The notes under the pieces were generated by a model. It was not told the origin of the DNA. It made no database searches and saw only the letters and a program-made list of their open reading frames with translations. Below are positions 24,201 to 36,062 of a DNA stretch of 64,000 bases, piece by piece. The position numbers and the translations under genes are program-made. Every line of letters starts with the position of its first letter. Positions within the stretch are counted from its first letter, which is position 1. The stretch is from Kryptolebias marmoratus (taxonomy: Eukaryota > Chordata > Actinopteri > Cyprinodontiformes > Rivulidae), in the NCBI RefSeq assembly GCF_001649575.2, contig NC_051433.1, forward strand, positions 10,617,146-10,681,145, given 5' to 3'.

Positions 24201-27200
24201 AAAAAAAAAAAAAAAACTCTGGGGTGATGTGCATTTCTTCAAGGATTGCCAGGCCTTCAGTTTGAATATGAGTAATTTCCAAAAGAGCAGTTGAGTTCAG
24301 ACAAGTTCAAAATCAACTACAAAATGAAAATCGAACCATAATATGAGCCAACAGGTGAGGTTGACAGAACGGATAGATACAGAATACAAAAAAAAGGTAA
24401 CGAGTGACAGAAAAAAAGGTGAGCAAAGGATGGAGCAAACACAGCTGTGAGGGTAAACAAACAAAACCTTTTGATTTGAACGTCAAACTCAAGGATAACC
24501 GCTGCGTGTCTGTTATGGTCTCTCATGTATAGATTGTTACAGATGCGAAGCAGAAGCGGCCGTTAAACTGAATGTGCAGCGATCCGAGGTCAAAGTGTTG
24601 GAGCACGCCTCTCCTTTAACACACACTTTAACTTGTGCTCAAGATTGTGTCAACACTCTGTCTTAGTGGCACGTTTACCTACATGAGTCATTTCCAATTA
24701 ATCGAACCGTAGACAGACAGAGTTCATCCCAAACTGCTGCTCATTTCTTTTTACTTACAAAGGGCTCAGTGTGAAGGCAGTCCTTTAAGCTGCCTTTTGA
24801 GAATCTTTCTCCAGAGTTATGAACAAGAAAAATGTACATTTTATGTTGTTTTATTTCTTTTCTCAGTTCCCATTGTGTACAGAATATCAGTGGTCTGAGG
24901 GGAGCTGGACAGACTTTTATCAAAAACCAGAGAAAGCAGTTAAAAACTTAGGAATTGTTCTAGTTATGTTTTAATTTACAAATTATCAACATTATCAGCA
25001 AACGATTAATCTCAGATCCAGGGAATAATAAGTAATGAGACATTTATTGATCGACAGTTGGGAACATTTTGCTGTTCGTATGGAGACATTTGACAATTCT
25101 TGACAGTTTTCTTTGCAGTGACATTAAATAAACTCTTGTTTCAGTGTTTAGTGCTCCATAAGAAATTACACTGAAGGATTTCGCTAATATTAGGTTATAG
25201 TTACAGATCGTTTAAGTCAAACCATTAAAAAAAAATGTCATCAGCTACTCTTAGACCTTTTTATATCATACTACTTTGTAATTCACCCTGACTCTTATTT
25301 AATGAGTTGCATTATCGAAAAAAGTAGTTGCAACGTGTTTGTTTCTAGGGCTTCATCAAAGGTGCATTCTGGTTGATTTTATACTCCCGTCTGTGTCTCT
25401 GTTCCCCCCTCACAGGTGTAAAGTTTGCCCGCTGACCTTCTTCTCCAAGTCCGACATGCAGATTCACTCCAAAACGCACACGGAGGCGAAGGCTCACAAG
25501 TGTCCTCACTGCACCAAGACCTTTGCCAACGCCGCCTACCTGGCCCAGCATCTGCGCATCCACCTGGGCATCAAGCCGTACCGCTGCTCCTACTGCGAGA
25601 GATGCTTTCGCCAGCTGTCCCACGTGCAGCAGCACACCAGGTCTGACCTTTGACATCGGCACGGCAGCGGCATTTGTTTTCCGCCGTGACGAGCTAAGAC
25701 TGATTCAATCTACTGCAGCAACACCCTATAATTTCATGTTTCATAACGAGCACCTCTAAGCTAAGAAAATCGGATTGCCCAACACCATACGTACCTATGT
25801 ATTTACAGAGGAGGTGTGTCAAAACTTGACTTTAAGCCCGTGCAGCAAAGTTTGCTTCTTTTTTTTATTCTGAGAAAGGAAAGAAATGATTTCACTTGAT
25901 AAATCCTACAGTATGCATGATTACAAAGCCTTTATGTCTGGGTTGTGATAAAATTAGAAATGAAAAAGAAACTTTATGCTGCAAACGAAGTAAAGGAACA
26001 AACTGCCTTGCTGTGTTTGTGAATTTAGTGCAGAAATATGTTTTGTGGCTGCAGCTCGTCGTGTGGTTAGGTTGTGTTTCAGCTTCCTTTCTGACTTGTT
26101 TGAGCTGACTCACTTGGCTTGTTGCAGAATCCACACGGGCGAACGACCCTATAGATGTGCCCATCCGGGATGTGAAAAAGCTTTTACCCAGCTGTCTAAT
26201 TTGCAGGTAAACATGATCTGTTTTCTTTGCCCTCTGCGTCTTTTAGGAGATTATCACTGAGGAATGAATGGGCTGACAAAGTTAACTGTGCCCGAAGGGT
26301 GTTTAAAACCGCTATAGTTAAGATTGCTTTCCTTTAACCTGACAAGATAATTATCAGTAGTCTTAAACTGAACACAACACCTGGCCAAAGACTTTATGAT
26401 TGATATTTCAGAATTAAAATAAATGAGGGGGGAATCACTTTTTCCTGATTAAAACCCAGAAAACAAAATGATGATGATGATCATAACAATCATTTTCATT
26501 CAAGTTCTCAAAGTTAACTTCGCCTTGTACTAAAGGATAGATCAGAAGTGGGGTTCTATGGAAATAATTTGAATATCTAATATCTTACCTGTTGTAGGTA
26601 GCTTTTGAACAACCCCAGTTTGGAAAAAAAAAGTTTAATTCTGACCAAACTGATGAGCTAACAACTAGTCCAAGTGCGGTAAAAGGGTTTACTGCCAACT
26701 TGAAACAACTTTAGCCTTAAAAAAGTCATGGCGGTTCATGCCAACAGTTTAATTTTAAAACCTTTACATTGTTTTGCATTAAATTGTTATTTACAAAAGA
26801 CTAGCAGCAGCTAATTGCAGTGCTTCCTGCAGGAACATCATATTTCCTTTCACCAAAGGACAGTGTCATAGAAATGTACCTTGTGTGAAATGTGTGGCTG
26901 TGTTGGAGAGAATATAAAATCCCTCCTGTGAGTTCCGGGTCTGCCACCGGGGTCTCCTCCCAGTGGGACGTGCCTGAAAGACCTCCAGAGGGAGGCATAC
27001 AGGAAGCATCCTAATCAAATGAGTCCAGCCTCCATACAGAGGAAGCTCATTTCAGCCGCTTGTGTCCGTGATTTTGTTCTTTCAGTCATGATCCATGCCT
27101 TCGTGACCGTAAGTGAGGGCTGGAATACAGGCAGACCGGTAAATCGAGAGCTTTGCCTTCTTCCTTTCGCTATGATGGACTGGAGCAGCGTCCTCATTTT

Positions 27201-27991
27201 TACAGACAAAGCCCCAGTCTGGTCTGGTCGTCCCCGACCCAGTGGAGTACTTTCACCGTATCAAGTTTAAAGTTTAAAATCTGTGATGTAACAAATAGCA
27301 CATATTTCATTTCTGATTTAAATTGTCAGATTTATTTCCCCCCCTGTATTGTGTTTTCACATTTTCGCCTGCTGACTTCAGATGACAGGTGGTTGTTGTA
27401 AATTGTCTCGAAGAAATATCAAACATAGTACATGATACAAAGTCTGGTCATAAAAACCTTTGGTTAACAGATGGTTAATGTTGGTGCCCATTATGAAAGG
27501 CTTTGGTTGGTTGAACCTGCTGACCCAGGATACTGTGTGTGTTGAGCTCGACTCTGAGAACGCGCTGATGGCCTCATAATCTGTTTGTTTTCTTTTCAAA
27601 AGTCCCATCAGAGGCAGCACAACAAGGACAAGCCCTTCAAATGCTCCAACTGTTACCGTGCCTATTCAGACTCGGCCTCGCTGCAGATCCACCTGTCTGC
27701 GCACGCCATCAAGAACGCCAAGGCCTTCTGCTGCAGCATGTGTGGCCGCGCTTACACCTCAGTGAGTTTGTCCGCTCTTGTTTTTTTTTTTTGTTTTTTT
27801 CTGTTCGCCGAACTGGGCTGCGACAGTGGATCGTAAAGATTTTGGTTTTTTTTTTCTCTTGTTCTTTCCAGGAAACATACCTTATGAAGCACATGTCCAA
27901 ACACGCCATGGTGGAGCATGTCGTGTCCCATCATTCCCCACTGCACAGGACTGACTCTCCCACCATTCCTATACGGATCTCCCTCATCTGA
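18251..27991 (+). CDS. znf362: ZNF362, C2H2 zinc-finger transcription factor (rotund/squeeze family)
   Basis: Eight coding exons join in frame: 18251-18313, 21180-21420, 21543-21668, 23867-24194, 25416-25640, 26128-26206, 27603-27761 and 27872-27991, giving 446 aa (human about 420). The N-terminus MAEPRFNNPYFWPPPP and the LDNLVLINKIKEQLMAEKIR block are diagnostic of ZNF362. Residues 102-144 carry a 42-codon in-frame exon with DDKATIKARGLWEDWHLRQL. An ERGRKKIKAEN basic patch precedes six C2H2 fingers at about 254-274, 282-302, 310-330, 338-360 (C-x4-C type), 368-388 and 398-418. The protein ends IPVRISLI-like (here IPIRISLI). It is a nuclear DNA-binding protein, related to ZNF384 and to fly rotund and squeeze. 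All cysteines and histidines of the fingers are present. The start is the conserved Met directly after an acceptor; an upstream coding extension, as in human, is possible but was not found. Neighbouring a3galt2 matches human 1p35 order. Confidence 0.97.
18489..19475. mobile_element. Tc1/mariner-type non-autonomous DNA transposon in znf362 intron 1
   Basis: Bounded by TA dinucleotides (18489-18490 and 19474-19475), with imperfect terminal inverted repeats. The left end begins CTGAGCTATGCAAAAG and the reverse complement of the right end begins CTGCCCTGTTAAAGTATTTA; both share the AAAGT-TT-ATCC core. The interior has phrases common in fish DNA elements ('catctgaccgcagcacctt') but no intact transposase frame. 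Confidence 0.75.
20028..20241. mobile_element. hAT-type MITE in znf362 intron 1
   Basis: A 214-bp element with long terminal inverted repeats: it starts CAGGGGTCTCCAATCCTGG and ends with the near reverse complement CCAGGATTGGAAACCCCTG. The flanking 8-bp duplication is GTCTAAGT on the left and GTCTAAAG on the right (one or two changes). The arms also pair internally ('gatggtggccct'). No coding capacity. Confidence 0.88.
20345..20435 (-). mobile_element. Short Tc1/mariner fragment
   Basis: 'gggagacagatctggactgc' and the sequence after it match the segment at 53128-53190 in the larger Tc1/mariner element, so this is a truncated copy of the same family. Confidence 0.55.
20655..20815 (+). repeat. 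Arm copy of the foldback-type repeat
   Basis: Shares 'gggattctat.gaaag', 'tatc.tacctgttgt' and 'gatgagctaatgg' with the arms of the element at 3300-4135. Only one arm is clear. Confidence 0.55.
21721..23570. other. Intron of znf362 after coding exon 3
   Basis: About 2.2 kb in all (21669-23866). Mostly AT-rich, with a stretch around 22610-22980 that looks like a decayed MITE but has no clear terminal repeats. No nested gene recognised. Confidence 0.5.
23575..23775 (+). repeat. Interspersed repeat family R, copy 4
   Basis: Contains 'gtggtagtagctgaga', 'ggtttgaccatcacagc' and 'ccttcaagaaatgctcagcc', as in copy 1. A further tail-only fragment ('gcatttcttcaaggattgcc') follows at 24230-24260. Confidence 0.65.
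24235..25330. other. Intron of znf362 after coding exon 4
   Basis: About 1.2 kb between the exons ending at 24194 and starting at 25416. It carries the family R tail fragment near 24230-24260. No gene or complete element recognised. Confidence 0.5.
26535..26870 (+). repeat. Arm copy of the foldback-type repeat
   Basis: Shares 'ggggttctatggaaa', 'tatcttacctgttgtag', 'ctgatgagctaac' and, further on, 'cttcctgcaggaacat' with the element at 3300-4135 (which has 'cttcctgcaggagtat'). Confidence 0.6.
26925..27265 (-). mobile_element. LINE fragment, same family as at 58985-59165
   Basis: Contains 'ctcctcccagtgggacgtgcc', 'ctccagagggaggc', 'catcctaatcaaatg', 'ctcatttcagccgcttgt' and 'ccggtaaatcgagagctt', all hallmarks of the 3' region of a common fish non-LTR retrotransposon (probably Rex type), read on the minus strand. 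It is 5'-truncated and frame-broken, and lies in the znf362 intron after coding exon 6. Confidence 0.75.
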
Positions 27992-29260
27992 GCCGCGCGG
28001 CCCAACTCCCGCCCCTCCTCCCGGACTCTGAAGAACCATTTCATTCAGATATTCATTTCAAAATCTCGCCAGCGTTTAGAGAAGAGGCGCTCCCGTCGAC
28101 GGCGGCATCCTTCATCTCTTTCTTGCTGAACAGAGAGTATTAACGGGATCATCCAAACATGATTTCAGCACTTTCAGGCCTGAGACTGACAGGCCGAGTA
28201 TTTTCTTTTTTTTTTGTATGTGACTTGACTGAAAACATAGTATTGCTCCAGGCAGCTACAGAGAAGTTCTTTTTAAACTTTTACAGATCACTTAGTCTTT
28301 TTTATACACTCCTTTACTTTCTCCCCTCGAGTCTTGGCAAAAAGTTGTATTGCCGCCATTAGTCTTCCATTATCAGACTTAACTTGAAGATGTAGGCGTG
28401 TGTATTCATCCGTGTCGTATCATTTCTTTTGTTCATGTTTGTGAGGTTTTATTAATTGCATGGCACAAACGCACACATTCTTTGTTAACATTTTTGTTCT
28501 TGTAATTTCCATGGTTTCCTTAAACTTATTTTACAGCTAAACTGAGATAAATAGTAGAGCGATCTGAAAAACTTGATGACTTTTTCGAACAGATTTGAAG
28601 GAAATCCCGAAGAAAACGTCCAAAGATAGTTGAAACGCACCACATTCTTTTATTGTTTTAAAGCTATCAGTAGATGTATTATTTTGTGAAAACATATTTT
28701 GTGTTTTTTTTATTTTTTTGACACTGTCTTGTTTTAAGGTGACGACAATGGAGCAGCTTAAATGTTCCACTTTTAACTCAAATTGTTTCACATCAGAGGT
28801 GGATTTTATGAACATGGTGCAGACTTCGTTGCTGCATAAATGTCACCAAGCAACAAAAGTCAAAAAGAGTGAAAAAAAAAAACAAAACCAAACAAACAAG
28901 AAGTTTCACAGTTGCTATAAAAGCTGTTCCTGAAAACACTGCAGACTAAACCTTTTTTGATTGGCCGTACATTTATTTCTAAAAGAAGTCAGATGAGAAA
29001 AGTACAAAGCTATTTAAAAAACGTCCTCACTCAAGCAAACCGTCAGGTTGTACCGCTTCCTGTACTTCTGCACGTAAAAGGCACTCATACTAGACGGCCT
29101 TAACATCTTCCGTGTTGCAAAATGTGCTGCAAACCAAACTTGTTGCAACTGACAGTTTTTTTTTAAAACCAGCTTTCAGCTGACTACTTCAGAAAATATA
29201 ACTTCTCATAAATTCCCCATACAGCCACCCCCACCCCTTGCAAACCAAAGTTATGAAGAA
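27992..29260 (+). other. Probable znf362 3' untranslated region and flank
   Basis: Follows the znf362 stop codon at 27989-27991. It has no coding-like frames. A clear AATAAA on the plus strand first appears at about 29741, so either the 3' UTR is about 1.7 kb or a variant signal is used earlier. The limits are not determinable from sequence. Confidence 0.45.
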
Positions 29261-29264
29261 AACT

Positions 29265-29545
29265 CTCACACATTCTGTTAGCGGTCAGAGTATGACTACT
29301 GAGTTGTAGCCATTTAGTGTTTGCTGAAACTGATTACCCGTGGCAGCCATCTTGAATTGTTAATCAGTTGTAGATGCACAATCAGTGATCCCTTTCTGAG
29401 AGTTTCCCTGAAATCCATCGGCTGGGTCATGAAATATTTTGCTAACAGAAAGACGAATGCACAAACACACACGTATACAGATACAGGCAGTTACATGATC
29501 ACCTGCCTTTCATGGCAGCAGGCGGTAACTATATTTAAGCAAATT
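29265..29545 (-). repeat. Interspersed repeat family R, copy 5
   Basis: Inverted copy with 'cagccatcttgaattg', 'gtagatgcacaatcagtga', 'atgaaatattttgctaaca' and 'gcctttcatggcagcaggcgg'. The CA-rich part near 29460-29475 is typical of this family. Confidence 0.65.
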
Positions 29546-29744
29546 CAAGTTGTCCCATTTATGACTTAATCAATCTTACATTTTATTTTCCTTTTAAAAC
29601 TTCAGCTTGAGTGTTGTTACGATAGAAAATACAAACCAAAAGAGAAAATCAAACTTTTTATTTTTAATCTGAACAGCTGCAGGAGAGCAGACCGAGCCGA
29701 AGCAGCGTGTGATATTCTCTGAACTGAAACGAGGCTGAGAAATA

Positions 29745-29890
29745 AAACTCAAAGGGATCGTTTGGATTATTTGACGTGGGGTTCTGTGGAGCAGCTGTCA
29801 GTAGTTAGTATCTTACCTGTAGTAGAAGTCTTTGTAGAAACAGGAGTCAGGCTAAATTCTAGTCAGACTGGTGCCTTTTCTTTTTTTTTT
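29745..29890 (+). repeat. Arm copy of the foldback-type repeat
   Basis: Shares 'tggggttctgtgga' and 'agtatcttacctgtagtaga' with the arm at 3300-3490. Confidence 0.5.
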
Positions 29891-29899
29891 TTTTAATAT

Positions 29900-30785
29900 T
29901 GAACCCCCTTACATGTTATTTTACTCACTTTAACTATTTATTTACAGTGAAATGATTTATTTATTTTCTCTGTTTAAGACCTTAAAGCTCCCAAACATTC
30001 ACAACCTGTTTTAGAACATTTTAGCTTATAAATATATAAAGTGTCACTTTTATGTGTTATGTATTTTAGTGTCGACCTTATTCATAAGCACTGTTTTAGC
30101 TTGTTTAAATATGTTAAAAAGTTCTCAGTGTAATTTGAGAGGAATTGTTTTTCCATCACTGTGCGTTTCGGTTTTTTAAAAGTTACATTATGGTCACTGT
30201 TGAAGCGTTTCACTATGATGCCAAATATACCCTCAAACATATAAAGCCACTCGACAAATTAACCTAAATTCTGGCTATAAATGAGGGAGCTCGAGGATTA
30301 AAGAGCGGCTTTACGTGTAAGACAAAAAGGTGTTTTTTTTTCCTTTAAAATTCTGTTCAAACAGTAAATTACTCACATTTATACAGCTGTGTGTATGTGA
30401 GTGGGTGTTAATGTGGAAACAAATCATGTTTAATGATCAGACGCCATCATGGTGGCTCTTTAATCACAAAGAAGGATTTTCATGAAAGGCCTTTAAAGAC
30501 AGAAACCACTGAATTGTGTAATAACAGAATCCACCATGAGCATCAAAGAGAAAGTGTTGATTATGATTGTTTTGTTGATTCATGAATTTATATTTATCTC
30601 AGCCTTAACTTTACTACAACTCCTTTATTAATTTATTTAATTACCATTTGCCTTTTCTGCCAGAGCATGTTAAATACTGTAAATAAACTATTAAATGTTA
30701 ATCAATTTATAACAAAATCTTACGGTTCTTTTCTGGCTTCATAACAAGAATGACACAAGTGAGGGAAGGGGTATTTATTAAGACA
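29900..30785. other. AT-rich intergenic sequence
   Basis: No gene, RNA gene or complete element recognised. Confidence 0.5.
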
Positions 30786-30789
30786 TTAA

Positions 30790-31270
30790 AAAGGTCCTTC
30801 TATGAAAGATGGCATATTGGCCGGCGCCTTTAGTCCCAGAGTTTTAGACTGAGGTCATCTCATGATGAGAAGGAGCAGAGTTTAGTGTTAGAGTCAGAGT
30901 ACATGTTTGGGATGACTCTCAGCTACTACCACATAAGCTTTAGCTCATAATTAGCAAAACTGGCCGAATTTAAACCATTTCTGTGTTGGTCGACTAGCTG
31001 TAGTGACCATCTTGATTTGGTTGATTTGGGTGAACTTAATACCCATAAAACTGGCTCAGTTGTTGCCATTTCTGTGTTTCCTATAGTCAGTTGGCTGTGG
31101 CGGCCATCTTGAACTGGATTGCCTCCAAGAAGTTATTTAATTGTAGACGAACACCCGATGACTATTTTCTGCGAGTTTCATTAAAATCCATTCACTGGTT
31201 CTTGAGATACTTTGCTAGCTCTGCAAACAAATGAACACACTCACACACGCACACACACACACACCAACAA
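30790..31270 (-). repeat. Interspersed repeat family R, copy 6
   Basis: Inverted copy. It starts with 'gaaagatggcatattggcc' and has 'actctcagctactaccac', 'ggcggccatcttgaactgg' and 'atactttgctagc', then runs into an (AC)n microsatellite at about 31240-31262. Confidence 0.7.
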
Positions 31271-31274
31271 GGAC

Positions 31275-33920
31275 ATCATCGCCCGCCACAGAAGGCAAAA
31301 AGACCCTAAATGCAGAAGACATTTATGTGTAATGACAACAAAGTCAAGTAATAAGCAGCACAGATTGTAGTAAATCCAACACTTCCTCATTAAAGTCTGC
31401 TGGTCGGGATGAAGCTCATCTGAGGAAGACAAGATATCAGGATGCTCTATGAGGAAAAAAAAAACCAAAACAAAACAATGGGGGGCATTGTGAGGCTTCA
31501 CTACAAGGAGTTAATAAATGACCTAACCTTTGACCACTAATCTTAATATCCTTATCAAATATGCCCCCCTCAGGAGATGGTATTCTCTGATTACAGTAGC
31601 TTTTTCAGCAAGATAATACATAAGCAGAAACAGTTCAAGTATGGCTTCAGGAGGAAAAAAAAAAATTCAAATATTAATCCAGTGCAGCATCTTTAGGATG
31701 TGATACACAGACAGACGTGATGCACGGAGGCTCAAATGGAAACTTAAAGGCTTGGTTTCTGGTTGATTGGTGTCAGACAGGAGAGCAGAGGTCTAATGAA
31801 ATCCTCTTTGGCTGCAAAAAGAGTCAATTTTAAATCAGTAATCACCATCTGCACCTCCTGAATGTCCACGTACTTCCTCCCAGTTTCTGTGTTTTTGTTG
31901 TTGTTGGGCTTTTTTTAAGTCAGTGTGGTGCTAAAAGTAAGCAGCTGTGAGATTTTATTTGTTTGACCTTTGAAATGTGCAGGTAGTTGTTCACAGAAAG
32001 CAAATGAGATGCCCAATATGGTCTTTCCATCTGAACTGCCTTCGCTCCGAAGCAGGAAACGTGAAACCTTGTGCAACAAGCAAATGTTTTCTAAGTCGCC
32101 AGGACTGGACACTTTTATCATTTAGTGTTGATTTGAAACCAAAATTTTAAAAAAGAAAATAAAATTGTGCATTGTTTTAAAAAACAAAGAAACTGGATGC
32201 TTTTAAAGTATTCCCACACTTTATTGCACACTGTGTTTGAATGAGGAGAAACTCACTCAAGCAAAACTTTATTACAACCTTTCCAAGACAGAAAATTTGC
32301 TATAAATAAATAGGAAATACTTCCAAACACCAACTCCAGTACAAAATGACGAGAGCAATGCTCCATTTGTTAGTTTTCCTATCTGTTTCCGAACTGTAGC
32401 CTTTGGCATCTGCAGTTTTTAGTGTTTTTTCACAAGTCAAACCACAGATTGTGTCAATAAATTAGCTGTCGGCTCGAAGCCAAAGGGCAGCAGGTATGTT
32501 GTTTAATATTTGACTTTGTCGAGGAGGTCATGTTTTTGGTAGTGTTGGTTGGTTTGTCTGTCTGTCTGTTTGCGAGATTACTTAAAAACTAACGAACAGA
32601 TTTTGATGACATTTTCAGGACATGTTGATATTGTCACAGGGAAGCGTTGAATAAATGTTGGTGGTGATCCACCTTGGCCTTGGCTGAGGGTTGCACTCTC
32701 CGAGTGCTTCTCGTTAAAGTTTTATGTTCTGCCCTGTTCAAACTTTGTACTTAAACTCAGTGATATGGTCCTGCCGCAGTACTTAAATTGTACTTTTACC
32801 GAACCAGTTTAATCAAATTTGTTTTACATTTACAATTTTGTGTTCCTCTGACATGTGGGCTCAGAATCACTCTCATCTTAAAATCCATTTCTTGTGCATG
32901 TTTTGGAGCTCTGCTACCTCAAAGTAATCCTTATCTCTTACCCATCAGTGCAATCTTCTTTTCTTATTGGCTCTAAATGCACAGGCCATGTCTTTCTCTT
33001 CTTGTTTGTTTGGATTCTTAGCTTTTTGTGTGCGTCTGGTTCTGCTGTCTTTGTGTTCCCTGCCCTCTGTAACTCTGTTAACTTCATGAATGTTTTTGTC
33101 CATTGTGAGTAATTGGGTATTTAAAAAGTAGTTTCCTGTTCATACATGCTGATTTTAAAATCCCCTAGGCAAAACGACAAAGGTTTATTACACCTGATTA
33201 CATATTGGACAATGAGAACGAGAGGGCTTGACTTGCTCAGTTAATCATTTATTTTTTTTTTTTCTTCTTCTCAGTAGCTGCTCTGTCCTTGTGGAGATCA
33301 TGAAAGGGACAGACTGAGCCTCAAGTCAGACATTTTTTTAAATGACCTTGATAGTTCAGGTTTTCTGACGGCCTTCCAGGTGTATTTTTTAAACTTCAGC
33401 AACATTTTTTCCTTATTCTCTGACCACTACCTGACTGTTTCTTAGGGGAACATTTTTATTTTGTTTGGCCACTTAACTTTGAATCACTCAGGCATAAAAA
33501 CAATGCTAACAGGGAATGTCCCATTAAATCTCCCACACGCCTAAACTCATAGGGCCCAGCTAAAGACGTGTGACCCTGAACACAGGAAGCTAGAAAACCA
33601 GGAATAAACCATGTTGTGTTGTTAAACAAAACAACAGAACGGAGAACCAGGAGTATAAATAGGCTGTGAGCTGATGAGCAGGCGGAGCTGAAAGCTGGAA
33701 TGACTGAAACAGGAAATAAGCGAATATCAGAACCTCAAACAACAAGGGAAAAAAATGATAAAATCACAAATAACTAAACATCAAACAAAACCCTCCAAAT
33801 CATGACACTGTTGCTTGCAACAAAAACAAAATTTGTTTATTTTTCTTAAAGTAAATCTAAAAAACAAAGTACCATTGATAACACAATCGGACCCAATAAA
33901 CAGTATTTTAGTACCGACAA
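31275..33920. other. Intergenic sequence without a recognisable gene
   Basis: Only short, isolated frames. The segment 32540-32720 contains 'ggtttgtctgtctgtctgtttgcg' halves and 'cagattttgatgacatttt', a phrase shared by several fish non-coding repeats; it may be a repeat fragment, but no boundaries are visible. Confidence 0.5.
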
Positions 33921-33929
33921 AACACAACT

Positions 33930-34475
33930 GGGACATTGTGTAAAACATAAATAAAAACAGAAAGCAATGATTTACAAATTTTATAAACTACTGACATGTT
34001 TACGATGGTACATCGCACATATATCAAATGTTTAAACCGACAAATTGTGATTTTTTTTTTCATTTTTATTTTGAATTATTTTGTACTTTTGAATTTTATG
34101 GCAGCAACATATCTAAAAAAAAAAAGAAAGTTAGAACAGGGGCGACACAAGGCTGTGAAAGTAAATGGTGCAAATAAGAAACAGCCAGAGGAGCATTTTG
34201 CAACTAATCAGGTCAGTCAAAGGATCGGGTGTAAAAAGGTTCACTAATTTGCTAAAAAATAAAAAATAAAATAAAAAAAGTTTCAGATTAATGTTTCTCA
34301 ACAGAAAATAATGAACACTTTGAATATCTCTTCATTTACAGTTCATAATATCATCAAAACATTTCAAGAATTTGGAGAAATCTGTGTACAAAAGACATTC
34401 AACCAAGGATGTTTGGGGTCACAAAGAGTTGTTGTTTCGGTCAGAAACTAAAAGGTTTGGGAACCACTGATCTAA
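33930..34475 (+). mobile_element. Tc1/mariner relic, plus orientation
   Basis: Has the family signature 'gcaatgatttacaaatt', then 'tttatggcagcaaca', and downstream 'acagttcataatatcatcaaaa' in two short blocks followed by 'ggagaaatctgtgtac', corresponding to the DNA-binding part of the transposase gene of the family also present at 52925-54220. Frames are broken. It ends near a hAT-like 'ggtttgggaaccactg' phrase. Confidence 0.65.
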
Positions 34476-34992
34476 GTTTGAGTTCACTCCAAAGATTTCC
34501 TGCTTAAAAATGAGAAATAAATACTTGATTCAAGAAGATATGAACTAAAAACCAGGGAAATCTGCCAGTGCAGTTAAAAAGTGTACTCTTAAGATTTCTT
34601 TAAAAACAAAAAACACTATAAAAGGGATTTATGTCTTAAAGTAAATGTCAAATGACTAACTTTAAGAATAATACAGTATATGGTAAAAAAAATAGACTTG
34701 CTTGTAATCTTTTCATTTTTTTCATTAAGTAAAATTATTCTTCTGACCATTGATTTGACCTTATTTTCACATGTTTCATTTTTGTTTGGTTGATTTTTTT
34801 CATTTTCTCGTAATACTGCTTTAAAATCCAAGGTTCTGCTGATGCACAGGTGACGAGATGATACAATCACTCTCTGAATTCTGGGTAAACCGAAGCCAAC
34901 TCCAGTTACTGGTCTGACTTGTTCTTTTTTCTTTGTTGTTCAAGGGCACTGCAACCCACCATGCAACTGACACTAAAAGACTGACTGACTCT

Positions 34993-35021
34993 TTCCGATG
35001 TGTGTGTGTGTGTGTGTGTGT
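34993..35021. repeat. (TG)n microsatellite
   Basis: About 13 TG units. Confidence 0.9.
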
Positions 35022-35049
35022 GGGCTTGAAAAGCACCAGCTGTACATGC

Positions 35050-35765
35050 ATTTATTTTAAGACATCATTTATATGAGCAGAAACCGAGTATGGCTTAAAG
35101 AGAGGATTCGTAGATATTTTAATTTCTTTAATAAGCTCTTCATCGATGAAGTTCTGCTCGACACCGGAGTCCACTAATGCCTACAACTTGAGATTTGTGA
35201 TGTCTTCCTGTGGCTCTCTCCTATAGTTGCTCAGACGATGCGTTAACAAAACCACTCTTTAATGCAGGTTCATCTCGCCTGATCACTCACAGAAAAATCA
35301 GCAAAAGAACAATCGTCCAACTCTTAAAGTTTGAAGACATGGAGCTGCGTCATCTTCTTGCAGAGGAGGGTCAAAAACCTTTCAGAGCTCTGAGATAAAC
35401 GTATCGAAAGGAAGATTTTCTACAAGGCGAGGAGTTCGTAATGCTTGGCCTTTTAAGGAGGCAATCAGAAAAGAGATCTTTGAGTTAGCGTTAGTCAAAG
35501 TTCTGGGAGAACAATTGAAAATAAAAAAAAATGCAAACTAAAAAGTCTCACAACAATGGAAGTCACCGTCATAAGGCTTCCAGGAGGAGTGAATCATCAG
35601 CTGTGGGGAGGAGCTGAGACTGGAATCTGTGGAAAAGGTTGGAAAATAGTGAACATCTGATCCATCTGATTCATGAGGATGTTACCAAGCTGCACTAGAC
35701 GTCGATGGGTGGCTTGTTGTTCCCTTAAACCTTGTAGAAGACTGATCATTTTATTTTCAGCTTGC
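35050..35765 (-). mobile_element. Decayed Ty3/gypsy retrotransposon fragment (gag start to protease)
   Basis: On the minus strand the segment near 35185-35060 reads ALVDSGVEQNFIDEELI, which carries the Asp-Ser-Gly active site of a retropepsin in the setting typical of fish gypsy Pol. Upstream on the same strand (about 35760-35640) is a gag-like start with LLQGLREQQATHRRLVQL. A gag-like SKISFLIASLKGQALR stretch lies near 35490-35440. Several stop codons and frameshifts interrupt the reading, and no reverse transcriptase, integrase or clear LTR pair was found, so it is a dead fragment. Confidence 0.7.
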
Positions 35766-36062
35766 TTTAGTATCAAAAAGTCTGTTGCTTTTGGTCACTA
35801 TGTTTGGATAACCCTAGGAATGGAGAAAAAGACAAGGTGGAAAATGACTCCTGCGAGAGGAGGTGTGTTGCTGTCTCTTTTTCTGCAGAAAGTTTTTCAT
35901 GTTTCTTCTCTTGCAGGTAGGCAAGCACTCAGTTACAGCTTGAGGTTTCAAAGAAACAGGCTAATAGCGGGGATAGTTAGCACAATTTTGACTTGTGACA
36001 ATTCCAACATGCGCCGACAAGAGACTTGTTTCTGTGTAAAGTGAGGAGAGGTGGGCAGGTTC

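Noticed and set aside
23802..24282. Minus-strand frames rich in Pro, Gly and Arg
   Set aside because: Antisense to the GC-rich znf362 exon at 23867-24194.
25345..25662. Minus-strand frame of 105 codons
   Set aside because: Antisense shadow of the znf362 zinc-finger exon.
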